A stretch of 37,347 bases of DNA from NCBI GenBank assembly GCA_019456185.1, contig VRUH01000017.1:1-37347 (forward strand), given 5' to 3'. Source of the stretch: Candidatus Glassbacteria bacterium. GTDB lineage: Bacteria > Gemmatimonadota > Glassbacteria > GWA2-58-10. The notes beneath the pieces were generated by a model. That model was not told where the DNA came from and did not search any database. It saw nothing but the letters and a program-made list of their open reading frames with translations. Made by a program: the position numbers and the translations under genes. This document shows positions 1 through 7,733 of the stretch, piece after piece (positions within the stretch are counted from its first letter, which is position 1; every line of letters begins with the position of its first letter).

Positions 1-978
1 TCCCGCCCCCGCGCCCAGCGCGCCCCAGCCCACGCGGTCGCTTTTGGCCACTTTCGGGCTTTCGTCCTGCTCCCAGTGCATCTCGCTGCCGACATAAGCC
101 TGCTCTGAATCGTTGATCTGCGAAAACGCCAGCGCACTCGACTGGCCGTAAATTCCCTGAAAATCTTTAGTCATCATGCCGATATCGAACGCCATCCCGT
201 TGCCGCGCAACAGGGTCGGGATTTCCACGTGCAGGCCCTGGAGTTCCACCTTGTTCCGGATCACCTGGTCGCGGTTCTCCACGCTCAGCGCCATCCGCAC
301 CACCGGCGAGTCGTTGTAGAAATAGAGCCGGCAGACATAGTTGAGCAGCTCTCCGCCCTCCCTGGTTGTCAGCCTGCCCGTGCTGCGCAGCACAGCCCGC
401 ATCGGTCCGCTGCATTCCACTACCAGTTCCGAGTCCTCGTCGTACGAACTCCGGTAGGCCACGCTGTCCTGCCAGGCCACGACTCCGCCGCCGTGGTGCG
501 GAATCAGGGTGCTCTCGTACTCTCCGCTTTCATTGGCCACGCGCACCATGTCCAGCACGTTGAAGCCAGCCTTGCGCACGCGGGCCTGAATCCTGCCTGT
601 CTTCACCTCCAGCACCTCGCCAAGATCGTTGATCTCGAGTTTCGTCTCGAAATTTTCCCTGGTTCCCTTTTCAAGTTTCAGGCGTTTGCTTTCCGAGGCG
701 GGAACACTGATCTTGAAATCGAGATGGACCCAGCTCAGGCTGCCGTCGCCCCAACGGGACACCTCGCGGATTTCCACGGGCAACTGACCGGAACCGGCCA
801 GCAGGATCAACTCATCGGCGCTGGCTGCATAGCCCTCGGGCAGCGGTACGCCGCAGGTAACCGGCTCATCGACCCGGTCGAGACCGCTGGGCTCGGTGAC
901 CGTCAGTTCCACGGCGGCCAGCGGAGCAGGTTGTGCGCCAAGCCAGGCCGCGAACATGATCAGACACAATTTTTTCAT
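1..978 (-). CDS. Exo-rhamnogalacturonan lyase-family (YetA/PcRGLX-like) secreted protein, 3' end cut by window
   Basis: The reading frame is open from ATG at 978 to base 1, giving 326 residues; the C-terminus lies outside the window. It starts with a signal peptide (MKKLCLIMFAAW, ending near residue 22). Residues 23-110 look like the N-terminal RIFT-barrel domain of the PcRGLX/YetA family: a VTCGVPLPEGY segment, then RWGDGSLSWVHLDF. In that family such proteins act on rhamnogalacturonan or related pectic chains; the fold assignment is from recalled family patterns, and the substrate is inferred. ATG at 978 is chosen because GGAGATGG precedes it and the next upstream ATG runs into a stop at once. 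It diverges from the symporter at 1212 across a 233-base gap, which suggests release and uptake of a sugar. The catalytic part is not visible here. Confidence 0.75.
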   Translation of the reverse strand, partial: MKKLCLIMFAAWLGAQPAPLAAVELTVTEPSGLDRVDEPVTCGVPLPEGYAASADELILLAGSGQLPVEIREVSRWGDGSLSWVHLDFKISVPASESKRLKLEKGTRENFETKLEINDLGEVLEVKTGRIQARVRKAGFNVLDMVRVANESGEYESTLIPHHGGGVVAWQDSVAYRSSYDEDSELVVECSGPMRAVLRSTGRLTTREGGELLNYVCRLYFYNDSPVVRMALSVENRDQVIRNKVELQGLHVEIPTLLRGNGMAFDIGMMTKDFQGIYGQSSALAFSQINDSEQAYVGSEMHWEQDESPKVAKSDRVGWGALGAGAG

Positions 979-1211
979 CCATCCATCTCCTGAAATAGCG
1001 GTTTAAGCCGCAGCCCGCCCGGCCGGGCGCATGAGGACAGTTAAAGGCGCGAGAAACGAGCCTCCCGTCCACGGCCTGCCAGGGGAAAGCTTCGAGCGGA
1101 GGATTTTGTCCTTGTGGTGCTGCTGCGGTACTTTTAAATTACGGCCTGGCCCTCCCAAAGGCAACCGTAAATCTCGAATATTCCCTGTATCAAGCAACGG
1201 AGTCTTGCCCG
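979..1211. promoter_or_regulatory. Divergent intergenic region with a perfect 12-base palindrome
   Basis: This gap separates two divergently transcribed genes, so it must hold both start regions. A perfect palindrome, GCCCGGCCGGGC, lies at 1017-1028, about 40 bases upstream of the lyase start. GGAG at 1199-1202 is the likely ribosome site for the symporter. I do not see a convincing -35/-10 pair in either direction, so promoter positions are not called. Confidence 0.3.
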
Positions 1212-3005
1212 ATGAAACTGAACATGATCGATTTCATCGTGATCGCAGCTTATTTCGTCCTGGTGATCGGAGTCGGGATTTATTTCTCCAAGCGGGCCGG
1301 CAAAAGCATGGAGGATTTCTTCCTCTCCGGCCGGGCGCTGCCCTGGTGGGTGGCCGGCACCTCGATTGCGGCGATGGGTTTCGCGGCCGACACCCCGTTC
1401 ATGGTCACCGAGCTGGTGCGGCGCAACGGGATCGCCGGCAACTGGTTCCTCTGGGCGTTTGCGATGAGCAACCTGTGCGCCACTTTCCTGTTCGTGCGCT
1501 TCTGGCGAAGGGCCAAAATCCTCACCGAGCTGGAGATTATCGAGGAGCGCTACGAGGGCAAGAGCGCCGGGTTCCTGCGTGGGTTCCAGAGCGTGTTCTA
1601 CGGGATTGCGTTCAGCGCGCTGAATATCGGTTTCATCATGCTGGCGATGCAGAGTTTTATCTCGGTGATGCTGGGCTGGAACGAGTACCTGGCGCTGGGC
1701 GTGATGCTGGGAGTGACCATGATCTATGCGCTGGCGTCAGGATTGTGGGGTATCGTGGCCAACGAGGTGGTCCAGTTCGGGATCGCTTTCTTCGGCTCGA
1801 TCTTCATGACGGTCGTGGCGGTGAACGCGATCGGCGGGCTGGGCGGGATCGAGACCAAGCTGGCAGCAGCGTTCGGCAGTGAAACCGCACAGAGCCTGAT
1901 CAGTTTCGTGCCGGTCAGCGCTGAACTGGAAGCGTCCAAGCCGTTTGTCGAAAGCGGCGGAGAGTTCACCTGGACGCTGTTTATCGTCTATGTCTTCGTG
2001 ATCTGGTGGAGCAGCGAGAAAGCCGACGGCAACGGGATGTTCATCCAGCGGATCATGGCCACCAAGAACGAGACGCACGCTTTTTTCGCCGGGGTCTGGT
2101 TCAACATAGTCTATTACGGCCTGCTGATGTGGCCGTGGATCCTGGTGGCGCTGATCAGCCTGGCCGATTTCCCCGACCTGACCGACCATAAGCTTGCCTA
2201 CCCGATGATGATCGAGAAATACCTCCCCGCCGGCCTGCGGGGAATCATGTTCGCCGCGTTCCTGGCCGCGTTCATGAGCAGCGTCGACGGTCTGATCAAC
2301 TGGGGTTCGAGTTACATGGTCAACGATTTCTACAGGCGGTTTATCAAGAAAGACGCCAGCCAGCGGCACTATATCTGGGTGGGACGGATTGCGATGCTGT
2401 TCGTGCTGGGCGCCGGGATCTTCGTCTGGAGCATCACCGATTCCATCGCCGATGCGTGGAAATTCATGGCCGAACTGTTCAGCGGGCTGGGGGCGGTGTG
2501 GCTGGCGCGCTGGTTCTGGTGGCGAGTCAACGCCTGGACCGAGATCAGCGCCTACTTCCTCTCGATACTCGGCTGCGTGGGTATCAACCTGATGGAGATG
2601 GGCGGAGTGCAGTTCGCGGAGTGGCAGCGCTACGTCTATATCTGTATCTTCAGCGTTGCCGGCTGGGTGCTGGTAACGTTCATTACCAAGCCGGTGAGCG
2701 ATGAGAAGCTCAAGAGTTTCGTCCGGCGAGTCAACCCCGGCGGCCCGGGCTGGCGGCGGATCACCGTGATGGTTGACCAGACCAAGCTGGCCGGCGGGCC
2801 GCCGCTGAGCTACAACGTAATATCGTTCGTACTGGGCGCGCTCTCGCTGTTCATGTTCGTGTTCGGTCTGGGCTCGATATTCCTGACCTCGGCGGTCAAG
2901 GGTGTTTCAATGCTGGGCGCGTCGGTGGTGCTGGGCTACATCATTTACAAGCTGGAAATGGTCCGTCAGCAGGAGGAAAAACAGGCGGAGACTGCGAATG
3001 GATAG
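1212..3005 (+). CDS. Sodium:solute symporter (SSS) family transporter
   Basis: A 597-residue polytopic membrane protein with the hallmarks of the SSS family: an N-terminal hydrophobic helix, then GRAGKS-like and DFFLSGRALPWW segments (about residues 28-48) and the conserved GFAADTPF stretch near residue 56. About thirteen hydrophobic segments can be counted, with a charged tail (QQEEKQAE). Family members couple inward sodium flow to uptake of sugars, amino acids or carboxylates across the inner membrane; the substrate cannot be read from sequence. The divergent neighbour is a pectic-lyase-like protein, so a sugar or uronate is a reasonable guess. ATG at 1212 has GGAG nine bases upstream. A REP-like hairpin followed by four T's at 3058-3080 may terminate the transcript. 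Confidence 0.9.
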   Translation: MKLNMIDFIVIAAYFVLVIGVGIYFSKRAGKSMEDFFLSGRALPWWVAGTSIAAMGFAADTPFMVTELVRRNGIAGNWFLWAFAMSNLCATFLFVRFWRRAKILTELEIIEERYEGKSAGFLRGFQSVFYGIAFSALNIGFIMLAMQSFISVMLGWNEYLALGVMLGVTMIYALASGLWGIVANEVVQFGIAFFGSIFMTVVAVNAIGGLGGIETKLAAAFGSETAQSLISFVPVSAELEASKPFVESGGEFTWTLFIVYVFVIWWSSEKADGNGMFIQRIMATKNETHAFFAGVWFNIVYYGLLMWPWILVALISLADFPDLTDHKLAYPMMIEKYLPAGLRGIMFAAFLAAFMSSVDGLINWGSSYMVNDFYRRFIKKDASQRHYIWVGRIAMLFVLGAGIFVWSITDSIADAWKFMAELFSGLGAVWLARWFWWRVNAWTEISAYFLSILGCVGINLMEMGGVQFAEWQRYVYICIFSVAGWVLVTFITKPVSDEKLKSFVRRVNPGGPGWRRITVMVDQTKLAGGPPLSYNVISFVLGALSLFMFVFGLGSIFLTSAVKGVSMLGASVVLGYIIYKLEMVRQQEEKQAETANG

Positions 3006-3053
3006 AAAATTGAAATAGGCTTTAAGGTTCTTCTCAATAGCTTTTTGGTTAGT

Positions 3054-3080
3054 GTAGGGGCGTCCGGCGGACGCCCTTTT
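3054..3080 (+). repeat. REP-like palindrome at the 3' end of the RAYT gene, possible terminator
   Basis: A GTAG tetranucleotide leads into an 8-base stem GGGCGTCC / GGACGCCC (3058-3065 with 3069-3076), then TTTT on the plus strand. It lies just past the transposase stop (minus strand) and about 50 bases past the symporter stop (plus strand). A nearly identical element in the opposite orientation lies inside the transposase at 3322-3345. The GTAG head plus hairpin is typical of REP elements mobilised by RAYT proteins. It could also act as a rho-independent terminator for the symporter. Confidence 0.75.
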
Positions 3081-3628
3081 CATTTATTCCTGAATTCGGG
3101 ATTTTCCCGGTCAATTGACCAGCGGGCTGGATTGTTGATAATATATTCGCGTATCAGGTTGATACTATCGTTATCCCGTATTACGTGCTCGTAAAAACCT
3201 CGCTGCCATAGTGGTGCTCCCGGAGTGTGGCGCAGAAAATTTACCTGCCTGGTTACTGCAGCTTTAAATCCGTTTATTAGTGACCCCAATGATTTCGGTG
3301 CCGGACCGGTGACTGTTATGCGGGCGTCCGGCCGGACGCCCCTACAATTGGCACCTTCAACCAATTCTTCGATGATAACGATCCCATGCAAATGGTTCGG
3401 CATCACCGCAAATGTATCAATCCCGACTTCTTCTCTGATAGCTGGGGTTTTCTTCCATTCTTCAACCACGATCAGGCCGAATTCATTCAAACTCATCCGG
3501 CCATCCACGATTTCCCCGAACACACGCTTCCGGACATGAGTGCAGACAGTTACAAAATATGCGCCTGGAGATGCATAATCGTAGTCCTTCAAGCGAATTG
3601 AACGTCTGTCTCGCCTGATCTTCGCCAT
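3080..3628 (-). CDS. REP-associated tyrosine transposase (RAYT, Y1/IS200-like fold)
   Basis: A 182-residue protein of the Y1 transposase family. The HUH motif is seen as MPNHLHGIV (H79, H81), and the usual C-terminal block has FYEHVIRD (Y146) and EYIINNPARW (Y162); the tyrosine of the YIxxNP block is the probable nucleophile. RAYTs are single-copy domesticated-type transposases that nick and move REP palindromes rather than carrying their own ends. Two matching palindromes are present: one just past the stop codon and one inside the reading frame, encoding roughly residues 94-103 (CRGVRPDAR). That insert falls between the HUH motif and the tyrosine block, where it may form a surface loop. ATG at 3628 has GAGGG four bases upstream. 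The region is more AT-rich than its neighbours, consistent with transfer. All key residues are intact, so activity is possible. Confidence 0.9.
   Translation of the reverse strand: MAKIRRDRRSIRLKDYDYASPGAYFVTVCTHVRKRVFGEIVDGRMSLNEFGLIVVEEWKKTPAIREEVGIDTFAVMPNHLHGIVIIEELVEGANCRGVRPDARITVTGPAPKSLGSLINGFKAAVTRQVNFLRHTPGAPLWQRGFYEHVIRDNDSINLIREYIINNPARWSIDRENPEFRNK
3322..3345 (-). repeat. REP-like palindrome inside the RAYT coding sequence
   Basis: Bases 3322-3341 form a perfect 20-base palindrome (GGGCGTCCGG followed by CCGGACGCCC), and 3342-3345 complete a GTAG head on the minus strand. It matches the element at 3054-3076, which lies in the opposite orientation. It is read in frame as part of the transposase without interrupting it. 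Confidence 0.8.
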
Positions 3629-4010
3629 TCGCCCTCAATACACGGATTTTAAATTGGCGTATCCATCGTTCTTTCAACAGCATCACAATATTTTGTTTTG
3701 GAAGATTCTCAGTGAATTTAACATATTACTGTTTACATGCTGAGCTGAATATTTTAAATAAATCTCAATACTAGAATGGATTTCGAGGCGCACAAGACAA
3801 AAGCCTTCAAAGTTTGGCGGGAGAGATCTGAGCATGAATGGTAATACGATTTTGGCGAGCATGAATCACTGTTGAAATCACAGTGATGGGAATACTGTGT
3901 TTTCTTGTCCGAAGGATTAACGGTTATGTCCGATTCAACCAGTCCAGTGGACAGTGTTTAATGCAATCACAGCAAAATGATAATTCTCCACCATTATTGA
4001 ATCTTCACCC
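3629..4010. other. AT-rich intergenic stretch with no supported gene
   Basis: About 380 bases between the transposase start and the stop of the FG-GAP gene. Composition drops sharply: I count 16 G/C in the 60 bases 3721-3780. An 8-base inverted repeat ATCACTGT / ACAGTGAT with a 7-base loop lies at 3865-3887, without a T-run. A 22-residue frame opens at 3776, but nothing supports it as a gene. The stretch looks like foreign or decayed DNA around the RAYT; I see no RNA gene in it. Confidence 0.6.
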
Positions 4011-6077
4011 TCACTCGCTCCAGCCCGGCAGACTTACGGTAGTCTGGTAATTTGAATAGTTATACAGCGGGTTGCGCACCGGTTTATAGAGCCTTCCCTG
4101 TTTCGGGTTGTCGTCCTGGGTGTAGACCCAGATCTCGTCCGGGTCCCAGACAACTATCTCGTCGCGGGCATCGCCGGTGATATCCAGCACGGCGTTGCAC
4201 ATGTCCGGGTGGCCGTCAGCGGGGAAACTCACCACGCGCCGGCCAAGGCCGTCATACATCCCGCCCTCGGCCACGTTGGGACTATGCACCCAGTACTCGC
4301 CCGGCTCGCCGGTCCAGTTGACCGGCAGGCACATGCTGCCGTACTGGTTGGGCTCGAAATCGTGGTAAATCTCTCCCGAGCTATCGTAAAAGTGGATGAT
4401 TCCCTGGTTGCCCCAGAAATTGATCGACAGCGATTCCAGGCCCGGCAGGTCGGGGCGGAAATCTGCCACCGCCGGGTTCTGGCCGTGGCCGATCCAGTGG
4501 TGGGTCAGAATCTCCCCGTCGAGGCCGGCCCAGAACACCCCGGCGTCACTGGCGGCGCAGAAATAGCGCGGCGCCATGGGGCCGTCCCCGTCGTAATCGA
4601 CAACCGCCACCCCGTCGGCGTGGTCGTCAACCAGCTCATCGAGGCTCCAGAGTTTTTTGCCGTTGTCATCGAACAGCGAATAACCGATGACTAATTCATC
4701 GCGGCCGTCGCCGTCGGTGTCGTAAGCATAGGGATAGTGGCCTGTCCTGCACTCGCCCTCCCACATCGTATTCAGCTTGTCGTCCAGCGCCCAGATATGC
4801 CAGTAGCGGTCCTTGATAATAATATCCGCATCCCGGCCCGTGCCGCGCAGGTCGCAGAAATAGAGGCAGTCGCCCAGGATTCGCGGGAAACTGTCGGCCG
4901 GGGCCTTGGCCACGGGGGTCGGGGCCTTGTACTTCACCACACCGGTGGCCCCGTCGGCCACGATCAGCTCCATGCCCATCGTGTAGACCACCTCGTTGGC
5001 CCCGTCGCCGTCGATATCGTGGATCTGGAAAGCCACGTCGTTGGTCAGGTGGTCTTTCTCCGGGTCGGGTTCGCCGATCCGCCAGAGGATTTCCCCATCG
5101 AACGTCATCGCGGTCAGGCAGCTCAACTCGCTGTAGGAGTCGCGGGGGGCGGCGTGATGGCGCACCTGGCCGATCAGCACGTCGGTGACTCCGTCGCCGT
5201 CCAGGTCCCCGAACCGGAGGTTGCGCCCGACCCCGAAACCCTTTGTCGAGATCTTTTTCCAGAGCACGGGCCTGGGATTTGATTCCTGCAGTTGGGCTTC
5301 CATGCGTGCGTGCTCGGCCTTCAGCGCATCGATCCGCTGTTTTTCGTCGGCGGAGCAGGTGACCTGTACGCGGTCGTAGCGCACCGGGATATCGCTGAGC
5401 AGGGCCACCTTGCCGTGGCCGAACGTACTGTCCGTGGCCGAAAGCTCCGGCCCGCCGGCTAATTTCGCCGTAATATTACTTCCGCGGACACTGATCGTGG
5501 CCACCTGGTATTTGCCCTGCTCGCGGGGGAAAATCTCGCTGGCCAGGATTTTCTCGTCCGGCTGGCGGAACCCGGTGGCGTGGTTGACTCTCATCAGCAC
5601 CAGCTGGTTGCCCTCGAAGCCGAAGAAGTAGTAGCAGCGGTCGTTGCGGTAGCGGAACGCCACCCCGCTGCGGCCCTCGCGAGAGCTGTCGAGCGCCCAG
5701 CGGACCACCACGTCGTAGTCGGTCCAGAGCGTATCGCCGGTAACCACCAGCGGATGGGTATGGGTCATCTGCTCGCTGTCGAACGTCTGGGCCAGCACGT
5801 GATTGCCGTCGTCCTCCTGCTGAATCCACCAGGCTCTCTGGGCGGGTTGCTCCCAGGTGAAACAGCTTACGGCCCAGTTGCCGAACGGAGCCGCTTCGGG
5901 AAGGTAGTGGTACTCGGTGTGGGGGCCCACAGGGGCGGAGACCATCCGGGCTTCGAGCGCGGAGAAGTCGTCGTCGAGCAGGACGGCGTTGTCGCCCATT
6001 ACGCCGCAGGAGAATGCAATAACTGCAAGACCGGCAATTACAAAGTAAGAGCTTCGGCGAGCAAGCGGATTCGACAT
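4011..6077 (-). CDS. Secreted FG-GAP/VCBS beta-propeller protein with N-terminal jelly-roll-like domain, PL11-like
   Basis: A 688-residue exported protein. A hydrophobic signal lies at residues 10-28 (a cysteine at 24 gives only a poor lipobox). Residues about 35-240 resemble a concanavalin/LamG-like jelly roll (SGVAFRYRNDRCYYFFGFEG), and a short charged helix follows (245-265). From about 280 to the end there are repeats with calcium-binding signatures DLDGDGVTD, DIDGDGANE, DTDGDGRDE, DYDGDG and a weaker DITGDARDE, as in FG-GAP propellers. Family 11 rhamnogalacturonan lyases share such a propeller, which fits the lyase-like gene at 1-978, but I cannot identify catalytic residues, so enzymatic activity is inference. 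ATG at 6077 has AAGGAGGA eight bases upstream. It lies 32 bases after the TolC-like gene and is probably co-transcribed with it. Confidence 0.7.
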   Translation of the reverse strand: MSNPLARRSSYFVIAGLAVIAFSCGVMGDNAVLLDDDFSALEARMVSAPVGPHTEYHYLPEAAPFGNWAVSCFTWEQPAQRAWWIQQEDDGNHVLAQTFDSEQMTHTHPLVVTGDTLWTDYDVVVRWALDSSREGRSGVAFRYRNDRCYYFFGFEGNQLVLMRVNHATGFRQPDEKILASEIFPREQGKYQVATISVRGSNITAKLAGGPELSATDSTFGHGKVALLSDIPVRYDRVQVTCSADEKQRIDALKAEHARMEAQLQESNPRPVLWKKISTKGFGVGRNLRFGDLDGDGVTDVLIGQVRHHAAPRDSYSELSCLTAMTFDGEILWRIGEPDPEKDHLTNDVAFQIHDIDGDGANEVVYTMGMELIVADGATGVVKYKAPTPVAKAPADSFPRILGDCLYFCDLRGTGRDADIIIKDRYWHIWALDDKLNTMWEGECRTGHYPYAYDTDGDGRDELVIGYSLFDDNGKKLWSLDELVDDHADGVAVVDYDGDGPMAPRYFCAASDAGVFWAGLDGEILTHHWIGHGQNPAVADFRPDLPGLESLSINFWGNQGIIHFYDSSGEIYHDFEPNQYGSMCLPVNWTGEPGEYWVHSPNVAEGGMYDGLGRRVVSFPADGHPDMCNAVLDITGDARDEIVVWDPDEIWVYTQDDNPKQGRLYKPVRNPLYNYSNYQTTVSLPGWSE

Positions 6078-6109
6078 CCGGTCCTCCTTAAAATAACTGG
6101 CAAACGACC

Positions 6110-7642
6110 TCAGCTCGCCTGCTGGCGGAACTTGTCGATCAGCGAGATGTCGTTCTCGTAGTCGTAATAGGTCTGGACCATCAGGGCCAGCAGCGAGCGG
6201 CGGTAGCCCAGGTAGGCGTCCAGGTGGTTCATCTCGGTCTCGCGCTGGCGGGTGATCATCTGCAGCAGATCCTGAAGGCTGATCGCGCCGTTGCTGTACT
6301 GATCCATACCGAAATCGGTGATCTCCTGGATCATCTTGACACTTTCCTGCATGTTGACCGCACGCCGCTGGTAGTCGTCCAGATTGGCCACAGCGTTGAT
6401 AATGTCGCTGCGGATCCGGGTGCGGTTTTCCTCGATAGACAGCTCGGTCTTCTTGAGGGTTATCTCGTTGGCGTCAATCCTCGCCTTGCGCCGTCCCCAG
6501 TCCCAGAGCGGGACGTAGGCCTGCAGGCTGACCGAGTAGGAGTCGTCGTAGTCGTTCCAGATGTTGCCGAACTGGTCGTCGATATTCTCCAGCCCGTAGG
6601 TCATTTCCAGATTGACGTGGAACGCGTCCCAGCCCTTGGAGTTGTTGAGGTCGATCTCGTTCTTGCGCCGGTTAATCGACAAGCGGCGCAGGCTGGGCCG
6701 CAGGTTGTAGCCGTACTCGATCGCCTGGTTGACATCGACATAGATCCGCCTGATCTCGAATGTGGGAGTAATGAACACCGAGTCCTCGTACTCCAGTTGA
6801 AGGCGCTGCTTGATCCGCGCGCTCTCCTGGCGGATAGCGCTGAGCGTCCTGCTGAACTGCTCGCCGACGTTGGTCAGTTCCACCCTGGCCTGGGCCGGTT
6901 CGATTGCACGGCTGCTGTCGGCGGCCGAGAGTTCGATTGCAATCTGCTCGGCGAGTTTAAGGTTGGCGATCTGGTTTTCGTAAATCGTCCGGCGGGAAAC
7001 CACCTCGAACAGGTCGTAGTAGTCGTCGGCGATATCATCCACCAGCCTCACCCGGTCGGTGATATAATCCAGCTCGTTGCGCTCCAGGTCCAGCTCCGCG
7101 TCCTCGATATTGTTCTTGAGGTTGTTGGGCAGGAGAAACGGCTGCTGAAACTTGATGAAGAAGCGGTTGTAGTAATCAATTTCATCAGTCTCTTCATGCT
7201 GAAGGTACCGGTATACTTTATTGTTGAGCGACAGGTAGCCGTTGGTCGGATAGCCGAACAGGATCAAAGGCTGGCTAACCGAGAGGTCCATCTGCCAGCG
7301 ACGGGTGTCGGAGCGGACAAGCTCGTCGCGCTGCAGCGTGGAGTTCCACTTGGTTTCACTGGTCGAGTTGATCTCCGGGGCGCGAAGCCGCATCTCGATT
7401 TTCGATTTCAGCGAGGCCCTCCGGCTTTTGAGCCAGTAGCGCGTCCGCTCGATCCCCATCTCGAGCTGCTTGACCCGGTAACTGGAACCCATCGCGATTT
7501 CCACGGAATTCTCCAGGTCCAGCTCCAGGATCCGCTGCCCGCGCAGCGACCCGATAAGCTGCGGTTCAACCAGCATACAAAACACCAGAGCGGCTGCCAG
7601 GCTGACAGACATAACATCCCGTCCATGTGCCGATATAGTCAT
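6110..7642 (-). CDS. TolC-family outer membrane efflux/secretion protein
   Basis: A 510-residue protein with the repeated long-helix and strand layout of the outer membrane efflux protein family. The conserved QPLILFGYP segment, a later LWDWGRRKARIDANE segment and long amphipathic helices (for example AEQIAIELSAADSS) are typical of TolC protomers, which trimerise into a barrel with a periplasmic tunnel. ATG at 7642 is preferred over one 69 bases upstream because AGGAGG and AGGA precede it and a signal-like helix (MSVSLAAALVFCMLV) follows directly. TolC proteins usually sit beside a membrane-fusion protein and an inner-membrane pump. Here the neighbours are a glycosidase-like protein upstream (91-base gap) and an FG-GAP protein downstream (32-base gap), so its partners must be elsewhere or it serves another export role. 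Confidence 0.85.
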   Translation of the reverse strand: MTISAHGRDVMSVSLAAALVFCMLVEPQLIGSLRGQRILELDLENSVEIAMGSSYRVKQLEMGIERTRYWLKSRRASLKSKIEMRLRAPEINSTSETKWNSTLQRDELVRSDTRRWQMDLSVSQPLILFGYPTNGYLSLNNKVYRYLQHEETDEIDYYNRFFIKFQQPFLLPNNLKNNIEDAELDLERNELDYITDRVRLVDDIADDYYDLFEVVSRRTIYENQIANLKLAEQIAIELSAADSSRAIEPAQARVELTNVGEQFSRTLSAIRQESARIKQRLQLEYEDSVFITPTFEIRRIYVDVNQAIEYGYNLRPSLRRLSINRRKNEIDLNNSKGWDAFHVNLEMTYGLENIDDQFGNIWNDYDDSYSVSLQAYVPLWDWGRRKARIDANEITLKKTELSIEENRTRIRSDIINAVANLDDYQRRAVNMQESVKMIQEITDFGMDQYSNGAISLQDLLQMITRQRETEMNHLDAYLGYRRSLLALMVQTYYDYENDISLIDKFRQQAS

Positions 7643-7733
7643 TTTTCCTGTTTCCTCCTGATTCCCTGTTGCGTTGCGTAATCCGTCCGGTAACACCGGC
7701 CAGCTATTCAACTGCCTTAAAACAGATAATTTA

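Noticed and set aside
3776-3844. A 22-residue frame in the AT-rich gap
   Set aside because: Too short, no ribosome site, no recognised family; kept only as a note in the intergenic entry.
6224-7681. A 485-codon plus-strand frame opposite the TolC-like gene
   Set aside because: It is antisense to a gene with clear family blocks, has V/L/D/H-rich text without domain features, and arises from strong GC bias at third codon positions.
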